DNA of 64,000 nt, taken from assembly GCA_032622095.1 (NCBI GenBank), contig CP136068.1, forward strand, positions 184,206,796 to 184,270,795, in the 5' to 3' direction. The notes under the pieces are model-generated. The model ran no database searches. It was given only the letters and a program-made list of their open reading frames with translations, and was not told the origin of the DNA. The translations under genes and the position numbers were made by a program. Origin of the DNA: Siphonodentalium dalli. Its lineage: Eukaryota; Mollusca; Scaphopoda; Gadilida; Siphonodentaliidae. Below are positions 21,774 through 32,217 of the stretch, in pieces. Within the stretch, counting starts at the first letter, position 1. Each line of letters starts with the position of its first letter.

Positions 21774-24630
21774 GCAACAAAAATAATCATATTTTATAAA
21801 ACAAAAAACAAGAAACCCCACAAGTATCGGTTGCCTGGAAGAACCAATGCCGTGGTATTATCCTGCAGTTACAACACAAATAATCCGATTTTGTAAACAA
21901 ATAAATACCGAAAACAAAAACCCACACCTATAGTTAGAATGTGAGAAACCATGGAATTGCATTGTAACCATGTTCAGTTACAACAAAAATAAATCGATTT
22001 AAAAAAAACACACCTCTCGGTACATGGGAGAAACCATACCATTGTATTGTCCTATTGCTGAAACAAAACTAATCAGATTTTGTGCTAAACCCCCGCCCCC
22101 ACACCTCTCAGTATGTTGGGTGAGAAACCATGGCACTGTATTGTCCTATTGCTGCAACAAAAATAATAAAATTTTGTAAAAACTAAAACAAAAACCCACA
22201 CCTCTCGGAAGTCTGCAAGAAACACGGATGATCACATTTGATGATAAAACTCACACTTCTCGGTAGGCTTGGGAGAAACCATGTCATTGAATTGCCATAC
22301 ATTTCAGACAAAAATATTCATAATTTGATGATTAAACCCACACCCTTCTTTAAATAAATTGTATTCATTGAATAATTGAATGAATTGGACCCAAAACTCA
22401 GGTACATCCTATATTATTGGTCCAGACAGAAACAATGAAAATAGGTGAATAAGGACACAATAATTCAATGGTATAACTATATTGTATCATGGAAATTCCT
22501 AGCAGGTCATCAGTAATGTCACTAAATAAGACTAAATAAACAAGGTTGTCCTGAAAATACTGCTGATAGTCACGAGCAAGAGTTAGAATGCTTCAATGTT
22601 CAATTAAAGTAAAGGCTGAAAAGTTTGTGTTCATATGCTTAATATGGCACAGGTTAGCGACTTGCAACTGAGGATGATCCTATTGCTTGTATTCATCTTT
22701 CAAAACTTTTACCTCTTTGGTCTTTGAAATTATAAAGTTTTACCTTTTTCCTTAAATTACAAATTTTTAGGACTTTTGATTTTAATTACCCTCTTTCGAC
22801 CAGTACATTCCAAAAAATCTTTTCAAAAATCTTTCAAACCGCTCCGGGATCTTGCTCTCCGACTCTAAATTTCTGCCAAGAACACGAGGAACACAGTGTC
22901 TGCATGTGATTGGGACCCTGACCCTAATATAATCCCCCTTCTGTCACATACGTTGCAGACACTCTCCTCTTGTTCTTGTCAACCATTACATTTTTGCACC
23001 GCCAATATTATGTGGGTAAAATGACGAATATGTTTAAGCCAATTTTCTGTCTTACTAAAACCACTGTTGACTAACACAAAGACCTTTGGTCAACCTGCCA
23101 CTGCATTACTCTGACTTGGTTTCTGTTGCTTATTCTGGAACTCGTGTTACCTGGTCAGATACCCACTTACCTGTATTGGTTACACATAAAACAAAATACT
23201 TCTGATAGTCATGAGCAAGAGTCAGAATGCTTCAATGTTCAATTAAAGTTTTGATGTTATAAATACCATATATATTTGAATGATCAACACAGCCACATGT
23301 ATCAATATGTAAGTTAAACTGTAGGTTTAATTAAAAGAATTCAAGCTAATGTGCTTTCACAGTCGCCTAGATGATTCAAAACATAGAATATGGAGCCTTG
23401 ATCAAATTGAATGTTGACTTTTCAGAGCTTTCTGAAGAAAACCCACACCGTCGCTAGGCTGAGAGATCAATGACATATTGTATTTATATACACTTGAAGT
23501 AAACATAATCAAATTTGACAATAAATCCCCACACCACTCTTGTCCTACAGTTGCAAAAAACATAATCAGATTTTGTAAAAGCAAAACAAAAACACACACG
23601 CATCTTTCTCGGTAGCCTGTGAGAAACCATGGCATTGCATTGCTATACAAATCTTTCGGTAGCTTGGGAGAAACCATATCATTGTATTGGCCTAGTATAG
23701 CTGAAAACAAAGATAATCAGATTTGACAATTAAACCCCATATCTCCCTGTAGCCTTGGGATAAAACATACTATAGTAGTGTAAAAAAAAAACAAATACAC
23801 ACATCTCTCGGTAGCCTGTGAGAAACCATGACATTGTATTGGCCTAACGCTGAAACAAAGATAATCACAGTGTCCGTATGTGGAGGCGAAACCATACCAT
23901 TCTATTGTACAGCTGCAAAATAGTTAGATTCAATAATAAAAACTAAAACCGCTCGATAGCCTGAGATATCATTATTATTGCACAGAGCTGCAAGAAACAT
24001 AATCAAATTATGTAAAACAAAAATAAAAAGCCTAAACCTTTCGATAGCTTGAGATATACCATATCAATGTATTGTCTTAAAACTGCAACAAGTATAATCA
24101 AATTATGTAGAACAAAACAAAAAACGAAAACCAACACTGCTCGATAGCCTGAGAGAAAACAAATAAACAAAACAAAAACCCACACCGCTCGATAGCCTGG
24201 GAGAAACCCAAGCTGCAAAACAAAGTCCAGTCTCCTCGCTACGCTATGTCTGACCACTGCCGCCATGTGTAGTTTCTTTATTAAATCTAACATTTTTATT
24301 GAAGTGTTTTGTCATTTACAATTCATTCTGGCTTGATCTAGACAATTTTCAAATGAATATGGCCTGTTCCGTTTCTCAGAATAATGCAGAATGAATTTAA
24401 CATACAAAAGTCTCAAATAAATAAATGTGCGATTTCTTCACATTATGTGTAGGTGTTGGCAGCGGTAAGTCCTACGTATGGGTACTGAATTTAGCATGGA
24501 GCTTGGGACACACAATGTCATTGTATTTTCCTATAGTTTCAACAAATATATAATCCGGTTTTTGTAAATAAAAACAAACCTCTCGGTAGCCTGCGATGAA
24601 CATAATCACATTTGATGATAAAATCTAACA
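21774..24630 (-). repeat. Degenerate array of exon 2 acceptor/5' exon copies
   Basis: The plus-strand consensus 'ctcggtagcctgggagaaac' - 'cattgtattgtcct' - 'gctgcaacaaaaataatcag' - 'attttgt' recurs about 18-20 times at roughly 70-110 bp spacing. Copies lie near 21840, 21950, 22030, 22110, 22205, 22260, 23450, 23530, 23610, 23660, 23745, 23810, 23890, 23950, 24040, 24185, 24490 and 24580. The true exon start at 21724-21790 has the same order of words. The minus-strand translation of several copies still resembles exon 2's 'LGQCDITVSPQPSE'. The array is interrupted at 22340-23260 by other repeats. Confidence 0.85.
22558..23249. repeat. 54-bp direct repeats enclosing dispersed repeat R, copy 2 (inverted)
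   Basis: 'ctgatagtcacgagcaagag' + 'agaatgcttcaatgttcaat' occurs at about 22558-22611 and 23197-23249. Between them, 22895-23190 is the reverse-complement relative of 13270-13604, sharing 'agacactctcctcttgttct' and 'ccaatattatgtgggtaaaa'. The 24-bp minisatellite is missing from this copy. Confidence 0.7.
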
Positions 24631-25479
24631 CCAATCTGTTCATACAAATTAATAAATACAATTTGCTTTTACAATTGTAACAAGTTCATAGTACTGATCC
24701 CGCGTGAGCACATCCGTTCCCACCATATCCATGTTGGCAATCAAAGTTTGCATTATAAGGGTGAACACTATTCCCACTGTGTAGGAACTGTTACATCGGA
24801 AATCGTTCTATCGCCGGTTTGTGATGGTTCTTGACTGATTTGTGACGGTTCTTGGTGATCGAAATTATACATTTTCACGAGTTTTTGACAGTTAAAACGC
24901 AATTTTGAGGCATATAAGTGATAATTCGATTAGTTATTTTCAATCCCATCACAATCTGTGGCACCAATGAGCGTGTTAATAACGAAACTTTCATTGTGTG
25001 AGTCATAACAACGACAAAAACCGCGAATTTTGATAATTGTTTGGGTTCTCTCCTGATCGAGTCGGTTCTCTCCCCATTTAATCGTTCTATACGGGTAAAA
25101 CTATGGCTAATATGGTACATGGTTCAAACTGCCAATTTTGTGAAAGGATATAAAGATAAACACAACAAACTATGCATTAAGTTAAAATTTGCACCACTTG
25201 TCATTAATTTCGATGAATTACACTGCCTTTCTATGCTTATCCAATACGTTGTGTTACGCCTATCAAAATTCACAAAGTCGCCAGCAAGTTTGAAAAATAA
25301 CGCGTTTTGCAGGCTCAACATTTCAATGAGTCAAAAGCGGGTTAACAATAGTGAAATTTCATAGCACTGGACTTCGGAAAGCGTGAGCGCAGACGGAATA
25401 TATATAGAGTTATCTGTCTTGTATTTTATCTATTATATATTTTGGAACTTCTGTCTGTATGTATGTATTTGTGTTATAG

Positions 25480-26440
25480 ACTCGAAAAACTGCTCGACCG
25501 ATCAGACTCAAATTTGGTGTGTAGGCCTACTTTGATCCGGGGAACAATATGGGCGGGTGTGGAATCCTATTAGGGCCACTTCCTAATGGCGCTTTCGGCG
25601 CGCGCCGAAAGCGACAAAAAGTGCGCCATTAGTAACGCGCCGAAAGCGCCGAAAGAGACAAAATATGCGCCGTTACGGCGCACTATTTGTCGCTTTCGGC
25701 GCACTTTTTGTCGCTTTCGGCGCACTTTTTGTCGCTTTCGGAGCACTTTTTGTCGCTTTCGGCGCTTTCGGCGCGCGCCCCGAAAGCGACAAAATGTGCG
25801 ATATTAGCACATTTTGTCGCTTTCGGCACGTTACTAATGGCGCACTTTTTGTCGCTTTCGGCGCGCGCCGAAAGCGCCATTAGGCATACTATTAGGTCCA
25901 CTCTCTAATGGCGCGCGCCGGAAGCGACAAAAAGTGCGCCATTATGGTATGTTTCGGCGCGCGCTTGTTTCGATGCACTTTTTGTCGCTTTCGGCGCTTT
26001 CGGCGCTTTCGGCGCGTTACAAGTGGCGCACTTTTTGTCGCTTTCGGCGCGCGCCGAAAGCGCCATTAGCAAGTGGCCCTAATAGGATTCCATAGGCGGG
26101 TCCAATTTCACGTGTGGCCGTGTCCTTGACCTTTGACCTCGCTCAAATACGCTCATATAGCCATGTTTCTGGACCTCGACCGATCCCACTCAAATTTGGT
26201 AGCTGGTTCTACTTTGATCACGGGAACAATATGGGCGGGTCCAATTTCACTTGCGACCGTATCCTTGACATCGCTCATATAGGCACATTTCTGAACCTCG
26301 ACCGATCCGACTCAAATTTGGTATAATGTAGGCCTACTTTGATCCCGGGAACAATATGGGTGGGTCCAATTTCACGTGCGACCATGTCCTTGACCTTGAC
26401 CATATTCGCTCATATAGGCATGTTTCCGGGCCGATCGAAC
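25480..26440. repeat. Tandem repeat family, unit about 110-125 bp, four copies
   Basis: 'gaccgatc(a/c)gactcaaatttgg', 'ctactttgatcccggg', 'aacaatatgggcgggtcc', 'aatttcacgtgcgacc' and 'gctcatataggcatgtttc' recur in order. The first copy is split by the foldback element at 25561-26091. A reverse-oriented relative lies at 20880-21030. Confidence 0.75.
25561..26091. mobile_element. GC-rich foldback element with self-similar core
   Basis: Ends are a near-perfect inverted repeat of over 50 bp: 'ggaatcctattagggccact' then 'aatggcgctttcggcgcgcg' at the left, and its complement ending at 26091. The interior is many copies, in both orientations, of 'cgctttcggcgcactttttg'. Flanks 'atgggcgggt' (25549-25558) and 'ataggcgggt' (26092-26101) agree at 9 of 10 positions, a likely target duplication. 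Intact copies of the host repeat show uninterrupted 'atgggcgggtccaattt'. Noncoding; short ORFs reading 'FCRFRRT' are repeat translations. Confidence 0.85.
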
Positions 26441-26707
26441 AATAGTTCGTCCAGTCGGAAACGATCACAAATTTTACTCAACAAAAAGCCAAAAATAAGA
26501 CGTTAAAAGTTCGTTGACACCCATACAATGTTCTGATTACGCAGTTTATTAAGTTTATGTCGGGCATCCTTTTGCTGAATGCTGATTATCTATACTAGGT
26601 TAAATTCTAGAATTCTATAATTTGCAGCTATTAAAGCATATACAAGCACGATAACCTTTCATTCAATCATATTTTAGATCGACTAGAGATCTATGATTTT
26701 CTAATAG

Positions 26708-27001
26708 AAAATATAAAAAAGCAAAGAATCCTACAGTTACAAATATTATTATATGGATGTTAAACCTTTGGTTACTAAATGCGCTGTAATGAGAATTGAC
26801 TTGAATCCTAATGTGTAGGAATGCTCAGCTATTAAGTTCAACAAGCAGTAACATATAAAAAAGAGAAGAATCATGCAGATACAAATATTATTATATGGAT
26901 GTTAATCCTTTGGTATCTAAATGGGCTGTAATGAGCAGCGACTTGAATCCTACTGATTCATTTGTAGGAATGCTCATCTATAAATTCAACATGCAATAAC
27001 A
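26708..27001. repeat. Tandem duplication, about 145-bp unit
   Basis: 'acaaatattattatatggat' + 'gttaa(a/t)cctttgg' and 'ctgtaatgag' occur at 26738-26795 and 26880-26935. 'gtaggaatgctca' follows each. Confidence 0.75.
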
Positions 27002-27125
27002 GATTGTTTGAATTATTAGCTAAACATTCATACAAATGAATCATTAAAAATCGGTGTTATGGGTGTCTGAACCTGGCTATTATAAGACACATTATTATTC
27101 CTCGCTGATAACGTGTCAAGTGAGC

Positions 27126-27960
27126 AGGGACGTGGGCTGGAGGGTCTCCAATATTGGGGCGTCCACCTTGGAATTTCCAACCGCGTCACCCCCTTGAAAC
27201 AGACCAAACGCATGCACAAGGTCTGGGCTTTTGTTTTTCCCAACTGCATGGCACATTATAGCTCTAGATTGTATGCCATTCTGAAGTGAATTGATTAGTA
27301 GCCTTTGATTGGCCACCATGCAAACCGGGGGAGAAACTCCGGATGCATGGGCCCAGTGAGAAAATGTGGATATCTGAACCTGAAAATTGCTAAAATCATC
27401 TAGACTGGCTTCAAGATTCCCAAGTGTTGGAAGTTTCCAACCTGGCGCCCCCACCCCCACAAGATTGGAAATGTTCCCAACAGATGGAGAGAGATGATTT
27501 ATTTTGCAAAAGAGCATAGATTATTTAATACAAAGCATATTAATAAAATGGAAGTAGATTATTTGTCTATTAACCAGTTTCTTGCCAATTTCGGGGAGAA
27601 GGGGTTAATGTGATATAGAAAACTAGATCACGCCTGCTCCCTACTTCATGTCCACCCATCATGAGTTTTGGATCAACTCTAAAGAAGAGGTGTCCATTTG
27701 TATAATATGTCAAATATGGTTGATTACATGTTTAAAGTGTAGGAAAGTATGCAAATGTTGGTCTAAAAACGACAAATTCCCCACTATTAAATTGCTGTTA
27801 AATCAAACTAAGAGAACAATTTCAACATATTGTTGGTGTTAAATTTCAAACCAATCTATTGTATGATAAGAAATTTGTAACTGTTGAACATTCTGACCAA
27901 AGTTGGGAATAGACACCAATTAAGCACCCCCTCCCCGAGTCCCCACACCACCCCAATCAC
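27126..27960. mobile_element. Family-A element (MULE-like), diverged copy
   Basis: Starts 'agggacgtgggctggagggt' and 'gtccaccttggaatttcca', matching the end of 37589-38590 in reverse complement. Later 'gttggaagtttccaacc' and 'ctgaccaaagttggg' follow the family order. The right end and target duplication could not be fixed. Noncoding. Confidence 0.5.
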
Positions 27961-28935
27961 GTCATAACCTATCAATGATTCAGTTGAACGTTAATTCATA
28001 AGTTATATTCATGTCTGGGCGACAAACATGTGTAAATGTCCCTCAGGCGGACTTCAGAGGAGGAAATATAATGGCGCTGACATTGAAATATTGTCACACC
28101 TGGATCTTTCAATAATTCCCAGATTAAGTAAATGAATATAACAGCTCATATTCTACTGAGAGTATATTTGTATTACCATTGGTCATTTATATAGGCGGGC
28201 ATGATTATGATGCTATACTCATCGGGACTTTCAATATTTTATTTCTGCCCATTAATGTCACTTAATCTCCCGTATTAGGTATTTATTGTGTTATTTCTTA
28301 ATATACCTGTTCTATTATGCAAATTACATAAGCTACAGTCATTAGCTGGTTTAAAATGTCAGATACACAAGACGATTTTCGGACCAAAGTGCAGAAATCG
28401 TTCGAATAAATCTCATGCACAGAACCGTCACAGCCGTGATTGGTTTGAAATAGAACCGTAACACGCACCCGTGTTGATTACGAGGCCACAGCTCCCAATC
28501 ATCAACCCCTATCGGGATACTTTCACAGCTATTTTACAGAAGAATAACACGGGTATAATTTATGGTCAGTGTTTGTCTTCAGAATACGTTACATATTTTA
28601 TACGCCACGAAAAACAAAGAAATTGAGTCCACGTAGCTTGATTTTCAGTGATAACATGTTGATATTTACGCGTTAACTCGCTAATACCGAGTTAATTGTG
28701 GTCTAGAGTTCAGGTTTCGATAACTCGGCACTTCTGCAGCCTCTGTTCATTCAGGAAAGTATACTATATTCAAGATATCTATAATTATGCGTGATTTTGT
28801 CACAAAAATGATCATTTTCAATCATCAGGAACCGTAGCAAATCAGGCAAGAACCATCACAATACCGGCGATAGAACGACTTCCGATGTAACAGTTCCTAC
28901 ACAGTGACCATCCCAGTGTGTCGAAAAACTTCCCC

Positions 28936-29020
28936 TAACAGCCCCATTTACCCTACCAGCCCCATTTACCCTACCAGCCCCATTTACCCTACCAGCCCCA
29001 TTTACCCTACCAGCCCCATT
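28936..29020. repeat. 18-bp tandem repeat, about five copies
   Basis: The unit 'ccctaccagccccattta' is repeated without drift directly beside the right end of the 24762-28921 element. It resembles telomeric wording only superficially. Confidence 0.9.
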
Positions 29021-29142
29021 TGTCCACAGGTTTGAGAGTGATATGATCTCTCAATAAGCACATTGACAATTGCAAGTATGTGGTCAATGATCTTTTAGAG
29101 GTTTTGGAATAGAGTGTGAGTTTTTTTATTTGACTTTACCAC

Positions 29143-29233
29143 TTAAAGCCACAAGGCAGTTTGTGCTCCAAAATACTATATTATTCGCTTTTGAATTTTT
29201 CCTGGTATCGAAATAGGTCGATAAATATCTGAA
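29143..29233. repeat. Dispersed repeat X, copy 1
   Basis: 'ttaaagccacaaggcagttt', 'gtgctccaaaatac' and 'tatcgaaataggtcgataaa' are shared with 46718-46805 (clear match) and more weakly with 56218-56295. Confidence 0.6.
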
Positions 29234-29767
29234 ATACCTTTCTACGAGCATTATGTAACCCAAAAAAAAACAACGCATTGAAGTAATGAAAAATACAACT
29301 ATGAATACGGTGTTTGGATCCCAACAAAAAACAACCATTTGCATGACATGGGACAGAAAAGGTCGTTCTGTGGTAGTTTCTCTGACATCTGGCGAAAAGT
29401 TGAAAACGGCTGGAAAATGTCTGACTTTTCCAAGTGTTTTTTCAGATCATAAGAAGCCGGTATAATAATATTTCGTGTGTTTATCGACCTATCGTATTCG
29501 TCGCTCTGAATTACGTAGAAAACAATATTTGGAGGTTCGAATGAGTCATATCCGTTTACTGTTCGAATCCTCATGTTATACTATTATAAAACATATTATA
29601 TTGGGTTCATTAGTTATGTCTTTCTGTTATCTTAATGTAAACATATTTTTATTTCCAAATCCATACAAATAACATAATATACAGATGACACATATATGCA
29701 ACATAGAATAGTTATATTATGTATATTATCATTTCCGATGTTGCAGCGCAAGTTTGTATATAACTTC

Positions 29768-29768
<1 letters not shown>

Positions 29769-29843
<75 letters not shown>

Positions 29844-29850
29844 TGTGTGT
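29769..29850. repeat. (GA)n microsatellite
   Basis: About 35 GA repeats followed by a short GT run. Open frames here (Arg-Glu or Leu-Ser runs) are repeat artefacts. Confidence 0.95.
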
Positions 29851-29988
29851 CAGAATACAATCATCAGATAGTATGTACAGAGCACGAGTCATTTTAATTG
29901 GAATTATATATTATACATATAATGCAAATCAAACTAATCCATTGCTAAAATTTGTGATGCATTGTTTTAAAAATATACAGTAACTCAC

Positions 29989-30055
29989 CTTCCAGAACGG
30001 CATCCAGTAATAACGCCCATATTAGCTGAGCATTAATACGTCGCGACCACATCAT
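29989..30055 (-). CDS. Secreted C-type lectin/PAN protein, exon 1 (signal peptide)
   Basis: Start of the gene, residues 1-22 plus the first base of codon 23. The proposed start is the first of two ATGs at 30055. It gives a basic N-terminus 'MMWSRRIN' followed by a hydrophobic stretch 'AQLIWALLLDAVLE' and, across the splice, 'ALGQC', a plausible signal peptide. The donor 'ggaag|gtgagt' is strong and phase 1, matching the phase-1 acceptor of exon 2. The frame is open further upstream to an ATG at 30139, but that start would put the hydrophobic segment internally, so I prefer 30055. The joined exons total 67+192+219+260=738 bp, in frame to the stop. Assignment to this gene is inference from phase, strand and missing signal sequence. 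Confidence 0.65.
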
Positions 30056-31930
30056 GTCAAGACAGTGTCTCCTCTGTATGTGCGACGGACGCTGTCGACA
30101 ATTTAAATTAATATCCGAATGTTGTGTGTTTGTAAGCATGGGAACGGTAATCGGTAGTAAAATTCTCTTATTGATTTCATCTCAGGAATTGATAATATCC
30201 TTGAGACTGTACCCAGTTCACTGAGTCCGGGTGTTTTGAGTTTATAAGCCTGGGAAGAATAATTGGGCGGTAAATGGCTCTGATTGATTTCCACTGAGAC
30301 ATCAGTAATGTTTTTGAATCGTTTAAAATCGGCATCCATTATATGAAGACCATTGTTCGATGTCGTCCCTAAGTGCCGCAAGTATTAATTAACCTCTTCT
30401 TTAATAAACGGATTCTCAATCATTTATAAAATTGTATTAAATCTTGTGTGTGATTTACCATGATTACTCGAGCGATTATAAACGATAATTTCATTAGTGA
30501 ATCATGTCACTTTAATTAGCACGTTATCGGTTGAATTTTGGTCTCTGGTCTAGACCACCCTAATAATCACGGTGTTCCAAGTCAGGACTTGGTCTCGCGA
30601 AACCACCTGGTCCCAAGCTGGGATTGGCGGATTATTGTACAATCAAAGACACGCAACAACAATCTATGGACAGAAGCGTGCTGCGCGCTGCATCGAGATT
30701 GGGGTGTTGGTGTCGCAAAACCTGAGCACGTGAAAATGGATTATCTCCGTATTGTATAGCAGTAATTGTATGCAGTCGCCGTTAGACAGGGATGGGGCAG
30801 GGATGTTGCGGATTTCTCACCCTCTATGGGGATGTCACAACGTTGTCAGTTTTACGGGTGGAGGAAAGTCTACACAGAGTAAATTTCACCGATAAATCAC
30901 TCAGCTGTGTATTGTCCCCGTATTGTCCCTGTATTGTCCCCTTATTGTCCCTGTATTGTCCCCGTATTGTCCCTGTAGTGGAGGACACATTGGGATCGAG
31001 CATCCCAGTCAAACTGTAATTTTGCAGCAAATGAACAATCTCCAAATAAAATTTGTTGAGTAATCTTTTGCGCCCGCATAGATTCTTTAAGTATGCCTCA
31101 CTATATGACATTGACATGCGACTCAATCACTCCTTTATTACTATATTTAGAACAGTTGAATGTTAATTGACTGGACGATCATGTGCTATCATGATTAATC
31201 ATTCGAATGGATCGAGATTTCATCACAAAAACAATCATGATACCGAATTAGTGGAGCACCGATTTTGAATAAATTTTGTGAAATTTGATTTTGGATTATC
31301 TCTCTTTTATCTAATTCACAAAACGGCAATATTAAATTATTATATTTAAATATAACTATAATAGTTGAATTTAGGATGTGCCTGACAAGTTAAACATGAA
31401 GCCATGATCAACGTCAAGCAAGTTATATTATCTACATCGGACGCTTCACGATAAGTATACACGTCAAAGTGAGATTGGTTAATTATTGGTGCAAACTGCT
31501 AACACAAGAAGGCTGCCGGATGCCTAAAATCGCAAATATAAGTTAATTTTGGAAATGAAAAGACGTTCCAAAAGGAAATTGTGCATTAGTCTAGCAGTTC
31601 TTAGTACTTACAGGACAAAAAAAGAAAAAATATTTTCACCATCCAAATGTATTGTCGCAGAATAGATTCAGAGACATTCATATTTGAAAATCTGGTGCCT
31701 AAAACACATTCAAACATGATAAGTCTATATATTAATATTTTGTGCATATTTTGATCACTGGAATATAAAAAGTAGGAAATTGCCCTCACATATTTATTGA
31801 GCTAAAGCATACGTTACTTCTCTCCCAACATAATATTACAAAATGATAAGAACACAGAAGATGACAATGACAAAAAAATCCAAACTCAACAAATACATAT
31901 GGAGACAACCCGTTATTATTTTGTGTTCCT
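30056..31930. other. Upstream flank of the lectin gene, no recognised gene
   Basis: Expected to hold the promoter and 5' untranslated region of the minus-strand gene; no convincing TATA box or other element was identified. A minus-strand open frame at 30103-30381 has no recognisable domain. 30900-30985 is a separate short tandem repeat. The remainder shows nothing I can name. Confidence 0.35.
30905..30978. repeat. 10-bp tandem repeat (gtattgtccc)
   Basis: 'gtattgtccc' plus one variable base pair ('cg', 'ct' or 'tg' contexts) repeats seven times without spacers. Confidence 0.85.
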
Positions 31931-31949
31931 CTGTGGGCAAGCCTGAGTT

Positions 31950-32204
31950 TAGTGTGCCTACCTTTTGTAGAATGAGGTTCCCAGAGGGTGAATTTAGTGT
32001 AGCGGGCTAGAATCACCAAATACACCCTTTGTGGACCTCGTTCTGTGTGGTCTCATCTGCTATAGCAGACATAGACTCAGATTGAACTTCCCAAATGGTG
32101 AATATTGTGATGTCCAACCATTGGGAACCTCGATTTTGCAATGTGCCCTCTGCCAATTTGGCGATATAGAGAAACTAAACTAAAAAAGAAATAAAAGAAG
32201 TTTC
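31950..32204. mobile_element. Left part of the tagtgtgcctgtca MITE, interrupted copy
   Basis: Matches 5307-5584 closely in order and wording ('tagtgtgcct', 'cccagagggtgaattta', 'ggcgatatagagaaacta'). It stops at 'gaagtttc', where the 6.4-kb element begins. It resumes at 38618. Confidence 0.85.
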
Positions 32205-32217
32205 GGGTCCTACTAAA

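Larger units (their letters stand above)
24762..28921. mobile_element. TIR element of about 4.2 kb with nested repeats
   Basis: 'cactgtgtaggaactgttac' - 'atcgttctatcgccgg' - 'gtgatggttcttg' - 'gatttgtgacggttc' (24775-24860) is matched in reverse complement at 28800-28912, roughly 100 bp of terminal inversion. Inside are 25480-26440 (tandem family with a foldback), 26708-27001 and 27126-27960. No transposase ORF was recognised and no target duplication is clear. Confidence 0.55.
21772..29988 (-). other. Intron 1 of the lectin/PAN gene
   Basis: 8.2-kb phase-1 intron. The donor is 'ggaag|gtgagt' (minus strand, from 29988) and the acceptor ends at 21772. It contains the acceptor-derived array, repeat R copy 2, a 4.2-kb TIR element, an 18-bp tandem repeat and a GA microsatellite. 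29240-29760 and 24630-24760 show nothing recognisable. Confidence 0.6.

Noticed and set aside
23402-24293. Minus-strand frames of 96-102 codons resembling the lectin exon start
   Set aside because: They are runs through the acceptor-derived array, not independent genes; none contains the lectin-fold cysteines.
25586-25908. FCRFRRT / VAFGALF / ESDKKCA repeat proteins
   Set aside because: All are frames of one foldback repeat motif, in both orientations.
28936-29020. Telomere-like ccctacc repeats
   Set aside because: The unit is 18 bp (ccctaccagccccattta), short and internal. It is not a telomeric hexamer array.
30103-30381. Additional upstream exon or separate gene on the minus strand
   Set aside because: The 92-codon frame has no domain, no hydrophobic leader and no convincing splice site. 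It may be untranslated leader of the lectin gene.
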